Assembly (NCBI RefSeq): GCF_029893355.1
Contig: NZ_JARZAI010000027.1
Coordinates: 1 to 64,000, forward strand
Direction of reading: 5' to 3'
DNA length: 64,000 nucleotides
Origin: Kitasatospora sp. MAA4
Lineage (GTDB): Bacteria > Actinomycetota > Actinomycetes > Streptomycetales > Streptomycetaceae
Below, piece after piece: positions 52,088 to 60,082 of the stretch (within the stretch, counting starts at the first letter, position 1; each line of letters opens with the position of its first letter). A program made the translations under genes and the position numbers. Under the pieces are notes generated by a model. It did no database searches. It was not told the DNA's origin and saw only the letters and a program-made list of their open reading frames with translations.

Positions 52088-53244
52088 GTGTAGGTGCGCC
52101 CCTTCCAGGCCGCGCCGCGACCGCGCCAGTGCTGCACCGCCGAGTCCACCGTCATCAGCAGGTAGAGCAGCGCGGTGAACGGCAGCAGGGCCGCCGCCGG
52201 GGCGGGCCGACCGTAGTACCGCACCATCGGCAGGTACGTCCCGGCCATCAGGGCCCAGCCGGCGGCGCCGGCGGCCAGCAGCGGCAGGTCGCCGGCCGCC
52301 AGGCCGGTGATCGCCGCGACCGGGGGCACCAGGTAGACCAGCGTCAGCCCGAGCACCGTGCCGACCAGCAGCGGGAGCGAGTGCCGCAGCTGCGCGTACG
52401 CGCTGCGCGAGACCATCCGCCAGAGCGGGCCGAGGCCCGGGTAGGGGCGCACGCTGTCCACCCGCAGGGCGGCGGTGTGCTCGGCCAGGCCGAGCCAGGT
52501 GCGCCCGCCGCTGCGCTTGACCGCACGGGCGAGTGACACGTCGTCGATCACCGCGCCGCGGATCGCCGCGATCCCGCCCGCACGTTCCAGGGCCTCGCGG
52601 CGCACCAGCGAGCAGCCGCCGGCGGCCGCCGCGGTCCGGCTGCCGGGGCGGTTGCTGCGCCGGAAGGGGTACAGCTGGGCGAAGAAGTAGACGAAGGCCG
52701 GGACGATCAGGCGCTCCCAGCCGGTCTCGGTGCGCAGCCGGGCCATCTGGGAGACCAGGTCCAGGTGCTGCGTCTCGGCGGCGGCCACCAGCGCGGCCAG
52801 CGTCTCGGGTCCGTGCGCGATATCGGCGTCGGTGAGCAGCAGGTAGTCGACGTCCCCGGCCAGTTCGACGCCGTGCCGCACCGCCCAGAGTTTCCCGGTC
52901 CACCCCGGCGGCAGCGGAGGGGGCGTGCTGACGGTGAGCGGGAGTGCGCCGGTGGCAGTGCCGGCGCTCAGCTCGCGGGCGACGCGCGCCGTCCCGTCCG
53001 TGCTGTGGTCGTCCACCAGGATCACCCGGGCGCTGCCGGGATACCGCTGCGCCAGCAGCCCCGGCAGGCTCAGCGGCAGCACCTCGGCCTCGTCCCGGGC
53101 CGGCACCACCAGTGCCACCGACGGCCAGGCCGGCGGCGTGAGCCGCTCGGGCAGCCGGACGTCGGTCCGCCAGAAGAACCCCTGGAAGCAGGCCAGCCAC
53201 ACCCAGCACAGCACCGACAGCAGACTCACCCACAGCAGCACCAT
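52084..53244 (-). CDS. hpnB: HpnB-like glycosyltransferase family 2
   Basis: A 386-residue membrane-bound GT2 enzyme that follows the hopene-associated HpnB family: N-terminal anchor (LLWVSLLSVLCWVWLACFQ), VALVVPARDEAEVLPLSL, VDDHSTDGTA, LLTDADIAHGPE (DXD), VIDDVSLARAVK, and three C-terminal membrane segments. It would add a sugar to a lipid, in hopanoid producers presumably a hopanoid head group. No squalene-hopene cyclase cluster is adjacent, so the substrate is uncertain. The ATG at 53244 is preferred over a frame to 53328. Confidence 0.87.
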   Translation of the reverse strand: MVLLWVSLLSVLCWVWLACFQGFFWRTDVRLPERLTPPAWPSVALVVPARDEAEVLPLSLPGLLAQRYPGSARVILVDDHSTDGTARVARELSAGTATGALPLTVSTPPPLPPGWTGKLWAVRHGVELAGDVDYLLLTDADIAHGPETLAALVAAAETQHLDLVSQMARLRTETGWERLIVPAFVYFFAQLYPFRRSNRPGSRTAAAAGGCSLVRREALERAGGIAAIRGAVIDDVSLARAVKRSGGRTWLGLAEHTAALRVDSVRPYPGLGPLWRMVSRSAYAQLRHSLPLLVGTVLGLTLVYLVPPVAAITGLAAGDLPLLAAGAAGWALMAGTYLPMVRYYGRPAPAAALLPFTALLYLLMTVDSAVQHWRGRGAAWKGRTYT

Positions 53245-53315
53245 CACCCGGGCAGTCTGTCGCAGACCGGCCGCTGCCAGGGCTGCGACGCCCGGATCGA
53301 CTAAAGTCCACCCTT

Positions 53316-54152
53316 GTGAAGATCGCACTGCTGGACTCTGGAATCGGACTGCTCCCGGCCGCCGCCGCGCTGCGGGCCCTGCGGCCGGACGTCGATCTCG
53401 TGATCACCAACGACCCGGACGGCATGCCCTGGGGCCCCCGGACCCCCGAGGACATCGCCGATCACGCGCTGGCCTGCGCACGCGCCGCGGCCGCCCACCG
53501 TCCGGACGCCCTGGTGGTGGCCTGCAACACCGCCTCCGTGCATGCGCTGACGACCCTGCGCGCCGAGCTGGAGCCGGGGCTGCCGGTGATCGGCACCGTC
53601 CCGGCGATCAAGCCGGCCGCGGCCGGCGGCGGTTCGGTGGCGATCTGGGCCACCCCGGCGACCACCGGCAGCGCCTACCAGCGCGCACTGATCAACGACT
53701 TCGCGAGTGGCGCGGCGGTCACCGAGGTGCCCTGCCCGGGCCTGGCCGACGCCGTGGAGCGGGCCGACGACGCGGCGATCGACGCGGCGATCCGCGAGGC
53801 GGCGGCGCTGACCCCGCCCGGCACGGCCGCCCTCGTGCTGGGCTGCACGCACTACGAACTGGTGGCCGAGCGGATCCGGGCGGCCGTCGCCCCCACCGCC
53901 GACCCGGCCGTCGTGTTCTTCGGCTCGGCCGAGGCCGTCGCCGCCCAGGCCCTGCGCCGGATCGCCACCGTCACCAGCACGGGCACCGGCAGCCTCACCG
54001 TCCTGTCGTCCGGCCGCCCGGGCACCCTCCCGGCGGCCGCCGGGCACTACCTCCAGGGGCGGGCGCTAAGTGCGCCAGCGGCTGAGCGCCGGGTCCAGGC
54101 CGGAGAGCACGGTGTCCAGGTGGTGCCGGCCGCCGGCGGCGTCCACGCGTAG
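53316..54152 (+). CDS. glutamate racemase-like protein
   Basis: A 278-residue Asp/Glu racemase-fold protein. The MurI motifs are DSGIGLL (Asp8, Ser9), ACNTAS with the first catalytic Cys, and LGCTHYEL with the second. It would interconvert L- and D-glutamate for peptidoglycan. It departs from typical MurI after the first motif (NDPDGMPWGPRTPEDI instead of DTARFPYG), so it may be a paralogue with other function. GTG start. Its last 87 bp overlap the convergent deacetylase gene; the C-terminal 28 residues do not look conserved. Confidence 0.82.
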   Translation: MKIALLDSGIGLLPAAAALRALRPDVDLVITNDPDGMPWGPRTPEDIADHALACARAAAAHRPDALVVACNTASVHALTTLRAELEPGLPVIGTVPAIKPAAAGGGSVAIWATPATTGSAYQRALINDFASGAAVTEVPCPGLADAVERADDAAIDAAIREAAALTPPGTAALVLGCTHYELVAERIRAAVAPTADPAVVFFGSAEAVAAQALRRIATVTSTGTGSLTVLSSGRPGTLPAAAGHYLQGRALSAPAAERRVQAGEHGVQVVPAAGGVHA

Positions 54153-55097
54153 CCGGCTGACCAGCAGGGCCTGTTCGGGCAGTCGCCGGTTGAGCCGGTG
54201 GTCGCTCAGGAAGCCCAGCCGGTAGCCCAGTTCGCGCAGCACCTCGGCCGTCCGCGGCTCGTAGCCGCCGCCGGGGTAGGCGAAGGCCGTCGGTGCGGTG
54301 CCGAGCCAGCCGGTCAGCGCCTGGTGCGCCGAGAGGATCTCGGTGCGCACCGTCGCGTCGTCGCAGCGGCGCAGCTCGGCCGCACCCAGGCTCTGGCTGC
54401 CGATGGCGACCCGGCCGGCCGCCAGCTCGCGCAGGTCCTCGGGGGCCAGCCGTTCCTGGCGCGGCGGCCGGGCGGTGCAGCTGACCCGCAGTTCGTGCAG
54501 GCTGCGGCGGCGGTCCGGGTCGGGCAGCGAGGCCAGTTGGGCCAGCCGCCGGGCCTGGCCGTCGGCCGTCAGGGCGCGGGCCTGTCCGCCGTGCGCGGTG
54601 AGGAAGGCGGCCTCCTGCTGCCAGGACGGCAGATCGGTGCCGACCAGCTCGGTGACGACGAAGGCGACGGCGGGCAGCCCGCGGTCGACGAGCGCGGGCA
54701 GGGCGTGTTCCAGCACCCCGCGGTCGGCGTCGTCGAAGGTGATCAGCACGCTGCGCGGCGGCAGCGGCCGCCCCTCCGCCACGGCCTGCTCCAGGGCGCG
54801 GAGCGAGATCGGCACGGCCGTCCGGCAGAGCCGGTCCAGCTGGGCGCCAAAGCGTCGGCGGTCGGTCACCCGGCGGTAGGCCAGGACGGCGAACTTGCGC
54901 GCCGCCCGGGCGCGGAAGAGCGGCTGGGCGGGGGAGTAGCGCAGCCAGCGGCTCAGCCGCCCGGTGGCGCCGCCCGCCGTCGACGGCAGGTGGGCCCGCG
55001 CCGCTCCGATCGACGGCGACAACGGTGACGACGGTGGTGGCGCGTTCGCGGGCGGGGGCGGGGTGGGGGACGCCGATGTGGTGTCCGGTCGCGGCAC
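54066..55097 (-). CDS. polysaccharide deacetylase family protein, probably degenerate
   Basis: A 343-residue NodB-fold protein without an obvious signal peptide. Motif 1 is kept (LITFDDADRG, Asp122, Asp123) and motif 3 looks like FAYPGGGYEP, but motif 2, normally S-H-T-X3-H, reads GSQSLGAA (Gln235), so both zinc histidines are lost. It may be a binding protein rather than an active metalloenzyme. GTG at 55097 with GGAGGG five bases upstream. Overlaps the racemase gene tail to tail. Confidence 0.82.
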   Translation of the reverse strand: MPRPDTTSASPTPPPPANAPPPSSPLSPSIGAARAHLPSTAGGATGRLSRWLRYSPAQPLFRARAARKFAVLAYRRVTDRRRFGAQLDRLCRTAVPISLRALEQAVAEGRPLPPRSVLITFDDADRGVLEHALPALVDRGLPAVAFVVTELVGTDLPSWQQEAAFLTAHGGQARALTADGQARRLAQLASLPDPDRRRSLHELRVSCTARPPRQERLAPEDLRELAAGRVAIGSQSLGAAELRRCDDATVRTEILSAHQALTGWLGTAPTAFAYPGGGYEPRTAEVLRELGYRLGFLSDHRLNRRLPEQALLVSRLRVDAAGGRHHLDTVLSGLDPALSRWRT

Positions 55098-55269
55098 GGT
55101 TCCCTCCAGGCACGGCCGGACTGAACCGGCTTGAGATCGCTCGATGCAGTCAAGACGCGCGCGCCCGACAAATGGTTGTATGCCGCACCGATCGAGTCGC
55201 GCACAGATCGTAGCCGAACGGCGACGCAGTGTGGCTGGAATTCGCCGGTGGCCGGAGCCGAGAGGGGTC

Positions 55270-55776
55270 CTACAGCTTTCCCTGCCGGTACATCTCCTCG
55301 GCAGCGTCCAGCACGGCGGCCAGGTCGCCGCCGGCCGTGGCGGTCAGCACCGCCGCCACCGCGCCCTCCACGAACGGCGCGTCGGCGAACCGGACGGGGA
55401 ACGGCAGTCCGTGCTCGTCCGCCGTCGTGAGCAGGGCCTGCACGGTGTGCACGGCGGCCGGCAGGTCGGCCAGCACCACGACCCCGTGCCCCTGGTCCAC
55501 CCGGCGGGCCGCGGCGGCGATCAGCAGCGCGCTGGTGCCCGGGCCGTCGCTCGGGTGGCCGCCGGTGGCGGCGACCGGGGCGGGGTCGTCGGTCGCCGCC
55601 ACCGCCCGGGCGAGGTCGGCGACGTCCTCGGCGAGGTCCCGGCTCTGCGACACCAGCACCACGCCCACCCGCCCCAGCGCGGAGGACCGGACCAGCGCCT
55701 GGCTCGGCACGCGCACCGCCGAGGGCGCGTCGAGGATCGGGATGACGTCCGCGTCGGTGCTGTCCCGGTGGCCCAT
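55270..55776 (-). CDS. DhaM/EIIA-Man-like protein lacking the phosphohistidine
   Basis: A 168-residue PTS EIIA-Man fold protein like DhaM, the phosphotransferase subunit of dihydroxyacetone kinase. Core VGVVLVSQSRDLAEDVADLA and GTSALLIAAAARRVDQGHGVVVLADL are clear, but the phospho-acceptor His of the VSHS motif is Gln44 (VSQS). It therefore cannot carry phosphate in the usual way and is probably regulatory. GGGAG lies six bases before the ATG at 55776. No dhaK or dhaL is adjacent. Confidence 0.82.
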   Translation of the reverse strand: MGHRDSTDADVIPILDAPSAVRVPSQALVRSSALGRVGVVLVSQSRDLAEDVADLARAVAATDDPAPVAATGGHPSDGPGTSALLIAAAARRVDQGHGVVVLADLPAAVHTVQALLTTADEHGLPFPVRFADAPFVEGAVAAVLTATAGGDLAAVLDAAEEMYRQGKL

Positions 55777-55795
55777 CGGCTGCTCCCGCTCTCTC

Positions 55796-55833
55796 GGTGG
55801 AACGTGGTGGAACATGGTGGAACCCGGCGGAAC
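55796..55833 (-). repeat. four GTTCCACC direct repeats, 10-bp period
   Basis: On the plus strand GGTGGAAC begins at 55796, 55806 and 55816, and GGCGGAAC at 55826, so the unit recurs at exactly 10 bp. It lies 20-57 bp upstream of the DhaM-like start and is read as GTTCCACC on that gene's strand. Exact helical phasing suggests cooperative protein binding. Confidence 0.78.
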
Positions 55834-56043
55834 CGGTCGCGCCAAGGGCCGCCGGTACTGCCCACCGCCCACTCTCGCAAACCGCACGGCCTCCGTCCCG
55901 CGCCCGCGCCGGGATCCGCCGCACTTCTGAGCCGGCGTCAGCGGGCCGGGTCCCCCAGGAAGCATGAGTCCTGGCCAAGTGCCCTGCCCAGGGTGCCTGC
56001 CCCCGATACCCTGGCCGTCCGGATCGTCGGGAGGAGCAACAAC

Positions 56044-56373
56044 GTGTCAGCCAACATCGGTGCCAGCGAAACCGCTAGCGAGACCGTCAACGAGGCCGCG
56101 GGTGCGGCCGTCAGTCAGGCCGTCGAGGGGAGCGTCGAGGGCTCGGAGACCGTGCCCAGCGCCCGGAAGCCCCAACTGGACCTGACCGACGCCACCTGGC
56201 TCTCCAGCAGCCAGGGCGACGGCAAGAACGGTGACGTGCAGATCGCCTTCGTGGACGGCTACATCGGGATGCGGGACGGCCGGTTCCCCGACGGGCCGGT
56301 GCTGGTCTTCACCCCGGCCGAGTGGCGCGCCTTCGTGCTCGGCGCCCGGGACGGCGAGTTCGACCTCACGTAG
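56044..56373 (+). CDS. DUF397 protein with Ser/Glu-rich leader
   Basis: A 109-residue protein. Residues 1-45 are low-complexity (SETASETVNEAAGAAVSQA); residues 46-109 are a DUF397 domain (DLTDATWLSSSQ, VQIAFVDGYIGMRDGRFPDG, FTPAEWRAFVLGARDGEFD). GGAGGAG is seven bases before the GTG. Unlike the DUF397 gene at 38747 it stands without an HTH/DUF5753 partner; the partner may be elsewhere. A strong terminator follows. Confidence 0.9.
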   Translation: MSANIGASETASETVNEAAGAAVSQAVEGSVEGSETVPSARKPQLDLTDATWLSSSQGDGKNGDVQIAFVDGYIGMRDGRFPDGPVLVFTPAEWRAFVLGARDGEFDLT

Positions 56374-56414
56374 GGCCGCACAGGCTCTGAGCGCGTAGAA
56401 GCGCGTAGAACAGA

Positions 56415-56459
56415 CAGACGCCGTGCCGACCGCCCCCACGCGGTCGTGCACGGCGTCTG
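56415..56459 (+). terminator. terminator of the DUF397 gene
   Basis: CAGACGCCGTGC (56415-56426) pairs with GCACGGCGTCTG (56448-56459); inner CGACCG/CGGTCG stem with one bulged base. Forty-two bp after the stop. Confidence 0.88.
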
Positions 56460-56927
56460 CTGTGTGACCCGGCTCGCGAAGCCGGGCCTCCTCCCGAGGT
56501 TGTTCCCCGAAGCCGGCCCGGGAGGGCCGGCAGTCGCCGGGAGGGCGGCAGTGGGACCAGAGGTCCGGGCTGCCTGTGCCCGGGATCCGAACGCCCCCAC
56601 GCGTCGGTGTCCCGGGCTGGTCCGCGAGCGCGAACGGGTCGGGGAACCCGCGAACCAGGCTTGGGTGAAAGGGTGCTTGAACAGGCGTGTACTGCTGTTG
56701 ATCTGCAGCTGCTCGGTACCACGAGGTGCGACGGGAGGATGGGCGCACGGGGGTGCGCCACAGCAGACCACCCCCACGTGGAACGTGCCCACAGCAGCTG
56801 CCGTACATCCGCGACCGTAGCCCGGACGGTTGCTCAGCGTCAACATTCGTCTCGGAGCGTGGAGCTTGCGGTGCGTGGCGGGGCGCCCGGTGCCGGTGAG
56901 CGGACCGGGTGCACGTACGATGGCGGC
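56460..56927. other. 468 bp without a recognised gene
   Basis: Frames on both strands are uneven in codon use and none resembles a protein. A second hairpin (CCCGGCT/AGCCGGG, 56468-56486) follows the terminator. The stretch 56650-56720 is richer in A and T and may contain the promoter for the gene at 56928. Nothing else is supported. Confidence 0.55.
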
Positions 56928-57422
56928 ATGTCTTTTCTCCGCCGACGTTCCGGCACCCCAGCGGGCCCGGACTTCGACGTACTCGCGATGGACCCGGGCG
57001 ACTGGCCCGGCCACTTCGGCGCAGCGATCATGAGCGGCCCGGACGGAAGCTGCCAGGGGATCTTCCTCCGGTACGACCTGTTCGGCGGCCGCGGACCGGC
57101 GATGTTCATCGGCAACCTGCCCGAGGGCTCCCCGGCCCGGGACGCCGAGGACGGCGTGCCGTTCGAGGTCAGACAACTGCTGGCGGCGCTGGAGAACGAC
57201 GAGCCGGTGGAGCTGGTCTCCGCCGAGGACTTCCCGGTCATGCTCGGCGACGACCTGCTGATCGTGAAGAAGGTCAAGGTCTCCGAGGAGCGGGTGTTCT
57301 GCGCCCAGTTCGACCGCAGCGACAGCGTGCAGGTCACCATCGCCTCCTGGGACCGTCCGATCGCGGACGACCTCTACCAGCTGCTGAAGCCGCTCCCGGC
57401 GGACCTCTTCCAGCAGGGCTGA
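56928..57422 (+). CDS. conserved hypothetical protein
   Basis: A 164-residue acidic soluble protein with a basic start (SFLRRRSG). It contains FDVLAMDPGDWPGHFGAAIM, RYDLFGGRGPAMFIGNLPEG, EVRQLLAALENDEPVELV and a C-terminal helix RPIADDLYQLLKPLP. I do not recognise the family. The codon pattern is strongly GC-biased and the frame is clean, so it is a real gene. Single. Confidence 0.8.
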   Translation: MSFLRRRSGTPAGPDFDVLAMDPGDWPGHFGAAIMSGPDGSCQGIFLRYDLFGGRGPAMFIGNLPEGSPARDAEDGVPFEVRQLLAALENDEPVELVSAEDFPVMLGDDLLIVKKVKVSEERVFCAQFDRSDSVQVTIASWDRPIADDLYQLLKPLPADLFQQG

Positions 57423-57498
57423 CCGGAGCCGCTGCGGCGGGACGAGGCGAGGGGCGGTTTCCGGCCCTTTTCGGCGCAGGCCGCCGGTCGGACGGCGC

Positions 57499-57528
57499 TT
57501 GACGGGTTCGATCAACACTTCGTACAGT
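57499..57528 (+). promoter_or_regulatory. promoter of the leader peptide and flavoprotein gene
   Basis: TTGACG (57499-57504), 18 bases, TACAGT (57523-57528): a good housekeeping promoter. Transcription should start at about 57535-57536, at the ATG of the leader peptide, making its translation leaderless. Confidence 0.72.
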
Positions 57529-57535
57529 CACCAGC

Positions 57536-57613
57536 ATGTCGTCCCGCCGCCCGCTGCTGACCAGGCGCAGCTATCTCGACCTGCGGCGCACTGCCAGCGC
57601 GGTCTGTCGGTAG
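57536..57613 (+). CDS. cysteine leader peptide (25 residues)
   Basis: A 25-codon frame whose peptide begins MSSRRPLLTRRSYLDLRRT and ends ASAVCR. The R-x-Y/H-x-DL...SAVC pattern is that of actinobacterial putative leader peptides found before sulfur-assimilation genes, in mycobacteria linked to cysteine-responsive translational attenuation. The Cys codon is next to last. The ATG coincides with the predicted transcript start. It lies 157 bp before an acyl-CoA-dehydrogenase-family gene of the sulfur-acquisition type. Ribosome stalling at the Cys codon when cysteine is scarce could change folding of the region that follows. Confidence 0.82.
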   Translation: MSSRRPLLTRRSYLDLRRTASAVCR

Positions 57614-57687
57614 ACCCTGCCGCGGGTCCAGGACCCGCGTTCCGCGGGGTGGGCGACGGCTCCGGCGCTCGGCGTCCGGTGCGGCCG

Positions 57688-57765
57688 TGCCTCCTCTTTC
57701 GCACGCTCCCCACAGCCGTGCAGCCGACGACGGCTGCCGCGCCCCATGCCGGCCGCCCGGAGGCA
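57688..57765 (+). promoter_or_regulatory. possible Shine-Dalgarno-sequestering helix
   Basis: TGCCTCC at 57688-57694 is exactly complementary to GGAGGCA at 57759-57765, the ribosome site of the gene starting at 57771. Nearer the leader stop, CGCGGGT (57621-57627) can pair with ACCCGCG (57633-57639). A stalled leader ribosome could favour one fold over another. Confidence 0.5.
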
Positions 57766-57770
57766 GCGCC

Positions 57771-58928
57771 ATGAGCACCGTCACTGACGAAACCTCACCC
57801 CTCGACGCCGCGATCGCCGGCCTGCCCAGGGTCGTCGACCTGCTGGCCGCGCGCGCCGAGGAGCACGACCGGGACGCGACCTTCCCCTACCAGGGGATCG
57901 AGGCGGTGCACGAGGCCGGCCTGCTCACCCTGACGGTGCATCCGCGCTACGGCGGCCCCGGCGGGACGCTCGCCGACACCGTCCGGGTGCTGGCCGAACT
58001 CGGCCGCGGGGACGCCTCGGTGGCGCTGGTCACGGCCTTCACCCTGCTGCTGCACGCCGAGCAGGCGCGGACCTCCGGCTGGCCGGCCGGGCTCTACCGG
58101 CGGCTGCTGAACGAGTCCCGGCGCGGTCCGGCGCTGGGCAACACGCTCTGGGCGGACTCGGCCGAGGGGCCGCCGACGCTCGCCCGGCGGGACGGCGACG
58201 GCTGGCTTCTGACGGGCCGCAAGACCTGTTGCACCGGCGCCGAGGCGCTGGCCTGGATGGCCGTGCGGGCGAGTACCGACGAGCCGGTGCCGCGGACCGG
58301 GACCTTCCTGGTGCGCGGGGAGAGCGCGGGCGTGGAGGTCGACCCGGTCTGGGACCAGCTGGGCCTGCGGGCCAGCGCCGGGCACGACGTGCTCCTGCGG
58401 GACGTCCACGTGCCGTCCGAGGCGGTGCTCGACCTGCGTGCCGAGCCGGACCAGGCGGCGGCCGCGCTCTCCGCCGCCTGGCGGGACCTGGCGCTGGCCG
58501 CCGTCCAGCTGGGCGTGGGACGGGCGGCCCAGGACTGGCTGGTGCGCTTCCTCAGCCAGCGCACCCCGGCCAACCTGGGCGAACCCCTCGGCACGCTGCC
58601 CCGCTATCGCGCCGCCGTGGGCGAGTTGGAGAGCGCGCTGATCGGCGCCGAGGAGCTGCTCGGCGGCCTGGCGGCCCGGATCGACGCCGGCGACCCGTCG
58701 GCGGTCGGCCGGACCGGCCCGATCCAGCTGCTGGTCACCAGGGCGGTGATCGAGTCGGTGCAGCAGGCGGTCACCCTCACGGGCAGCCCGGGCCTGAGCC
58801 GGCGTCACCCGTTGGAGCGCTATCTGCGGGACGCGCTGAGCGGGCGGATGCACTGCCCCCCGGAGGACGCGGTGCTGCAGGCGGCCGGGCGCGCCGCGCT
58901 GGCGCGGGTCCGGCCGCGCGGCGCCTGA
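57771..58928 (+). CDS. acyl-CoA dehydrogenase-fold flavoprotein, SfnB/DszC-like
   Basis: A 385-residue protein with the acyl-CoA dehydrogenase fold: helical N-terminus (AARAEEHDRDATFPYQGIEAVHEAGLL), PRYGGPGGTLADTVRVLAELGRGDAS, a beta domain with DGWLLTGRKTCCTGAEALAW, and a C-terminal helical bundle with TGSPGLSRRHPLERYLRDALSG. It is closer to the flavin-dependent SfnB/DszC sulfur-acquisition group than to fatty-acid oxidation enzymes. The Cys leader peptide upstream supports a role in scavenging organic sulfur. GGAGG lies seven bases before the ATG. Its electron partner is not in the window. Confidence 0.87.
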   Translation: MSTVTDETSPLDAAIAGLPRVVDLLAARAEEHDRDATFPYQGIEAVHEAGLLTLTVHPRYGGPGGTLADTVRVLAELGRGDASVALVTAFTLLLHAEQARTSGWPAGLYRRLLNESRRGPALGNTLWADSAEGPPTLARRDGDGWLLTGRKTCCTGAEALAWMAVRASTDEPVPRTGTFLVRGESAGVEVDPVWDQLGLRASAGHDVLLRDVHVPSEAVLDLRAEPDQAAAALSAAWRDLALAAVQLGVGRAAQDWLVRFLSQRTPANLGEPLGTLPRYRAAVGELESALIGAEELLGGLAARIDAGDPSAVGRTGPIQLLVTRAVIESVQQAVTLTGSPGLSRRHPLERYLRDALSGRMHCPPEDAVLQAAGRAALARVRPRGA

Positions 58929-58945
58929 GAACCGCGCGGACCCGC

Positions 58946-60082
58946 TCAGCGGGTCCCCACCGCGGCCCGGACCGCCCGGCGAGCCAGCGCGGCGTCGTCG
59001 TAGAGCCGGCGGATCAGGATCCGCTGCTCCTCGCCGGCGCCCGGCACGTCGTACAGCCGCAGCTCGCGCATCAGTACCAGGACCAGGTTGACCAGGAACG
59101 CGTCCCGGGCCAGTGTGCCGCCGGCCTGGGCGAGTTGGCTGATCTGGCGGCGCGCCGCGGTGTCGCCGGAGAGCACGCTCCAGAGCACCGCCAGGTCGTA
59201 GCCGGGCAGGTACCAGCCGGTCCGCTCCCAGTCGACCAGGACCGGGCCCGAGGGCGCCAGCAGGATGTTGGAGAGCAGCGTGTCGCCGTGGTTCAGCTGC
59301 TGCGGGGTGTGGGCCAGGCCGTGCAGCAGCTGGCGCAGGTCGCCGGCGTCCCGGTCGGTGAGCTGGCCGACCGAGTGGTAGCGGCTGGTCTCCAACTGGT
59401 AGTCCAGCGGCTGCTGGAAGACGTCGGTGGGCGGGCGCCACAGGTTCAGCGCGCGCACCGCACCGAGGATCGCGCGAACCTCGCCGGGCGTCGGGGCGTT
59501 GGCCGGGTGCCGCTCGACGGCGGCCGGGCGGCCGGGGATCCGCTCCATCACCAGCACGCAGCGGTCGTGGTCGGCGGCGACCAGGCGCGGCATCCGGACC
59601 GGCGGGCGGTGCCGGACGAACGCCCGGTAGACCGCCACCTCCCGGTGGAACTGCTCGACCAGCAGCGCCCGCCGCTCGCCCTGCACGGCCTGAGGGGTGC
59701 GAACCATCGGGGTGAGGCATTTCGCGACCACGGCGGTGCGCCCGATCAGGCCGGTGATCAGGAGGTGTCGCCCGTCCTCGCGCAGCACCTGGCGCGGCGC
59801 GAACGCGGGACATATCCGCGTGACGTGGGCGAGTGCCGCCCGCACCGACGGGGTGGCGAGCGCGGCGGGATCGGCCCGCTCGACGACGGGGGCGGTCTGC
59901 GGCCCGCGGGGGCGCAGCAGGCGCTCGGCTCCGGCGCGCGGAACGAACCCGGGTGCCTCGATGCGCCCCGCCGGACGTGCGGGGAGTGCGGGCTTCGGCC
60001 CGGGCCGGCGGACCGCCGCGGTCGGCGGACGCTGAGCGGGGCCGGTCCGGGGCGCGGTGGGGGAAGTCGCTGTGGGGTACAT
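58946..60082 (-). CDS. aminoglycoside phosphotransferase-fold kinase
   Basis: A 378-residue protein: about 90 residues of Pro/Ala/Arg-rich leader, then an APH-family kinase fold with [18 protein letters not shown] (lysine), [13 protein letters not shown] (glutamate), [11 protein letters not shown], the catalytic loop [13 protein letters not shown] and the metal motif [19 protein letters not shown]. Substrate is unknown; such kinases phosphorylate antibiotics, sugars or choline. The ATG at 60082 lacks an ideal ribosome site (GGAAGGGA lies 16 bases up). Its upstream region shares a 19-bp motif with that of the PAS-like gene at 62763. Confidence 0.85.
   Translation of the reverse strand: MYPTATSPTAPRTGPAQRPPTAAVRRPGPKPALPARPAGRIEAPGFVPRAGAERLLRPRGPQTAPVVERADPAALATPSVRAALAHVTRICPAFAPRQVLREDGRHLLITGLIGRTAVVAKCLTPMVRTPQAVQGERRALLVEQFHREVAVYRAFVRHRPPVRMPRLVAADHDRCVLVMERIPGRPAAVERHPANAPTPGEVRAILGAVRALNLWRPPTDVFQQPLDYQLETSRYHSVGQLTDRDAGDLRQLLHGLAHTPQQLNHGDTLLSNILLAPSGPVLVDWERTGWYLPGYDLAVLWSVLSGDTAARRQISQLAQAGGTLARDAFLVNLVLVLMRELRLYDVPGAGEEQRILIRRLYDDAALARRAVRAAVGTR

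Noticed and set aside
56580-56610. GATCCGAACGCCCCC-like stretch suggesting a tRNA T-arm on the minus strand
   Set aside because: The five-base T stem does not pair and no acceptor or anticodon arm can be drawn.
56047-57518. Long minus-strand frames across 56.0-57.5 kb
   Set aside because: They run over the DUF397 gene, its terminator and the 56928 gene and have shadow-like composition.
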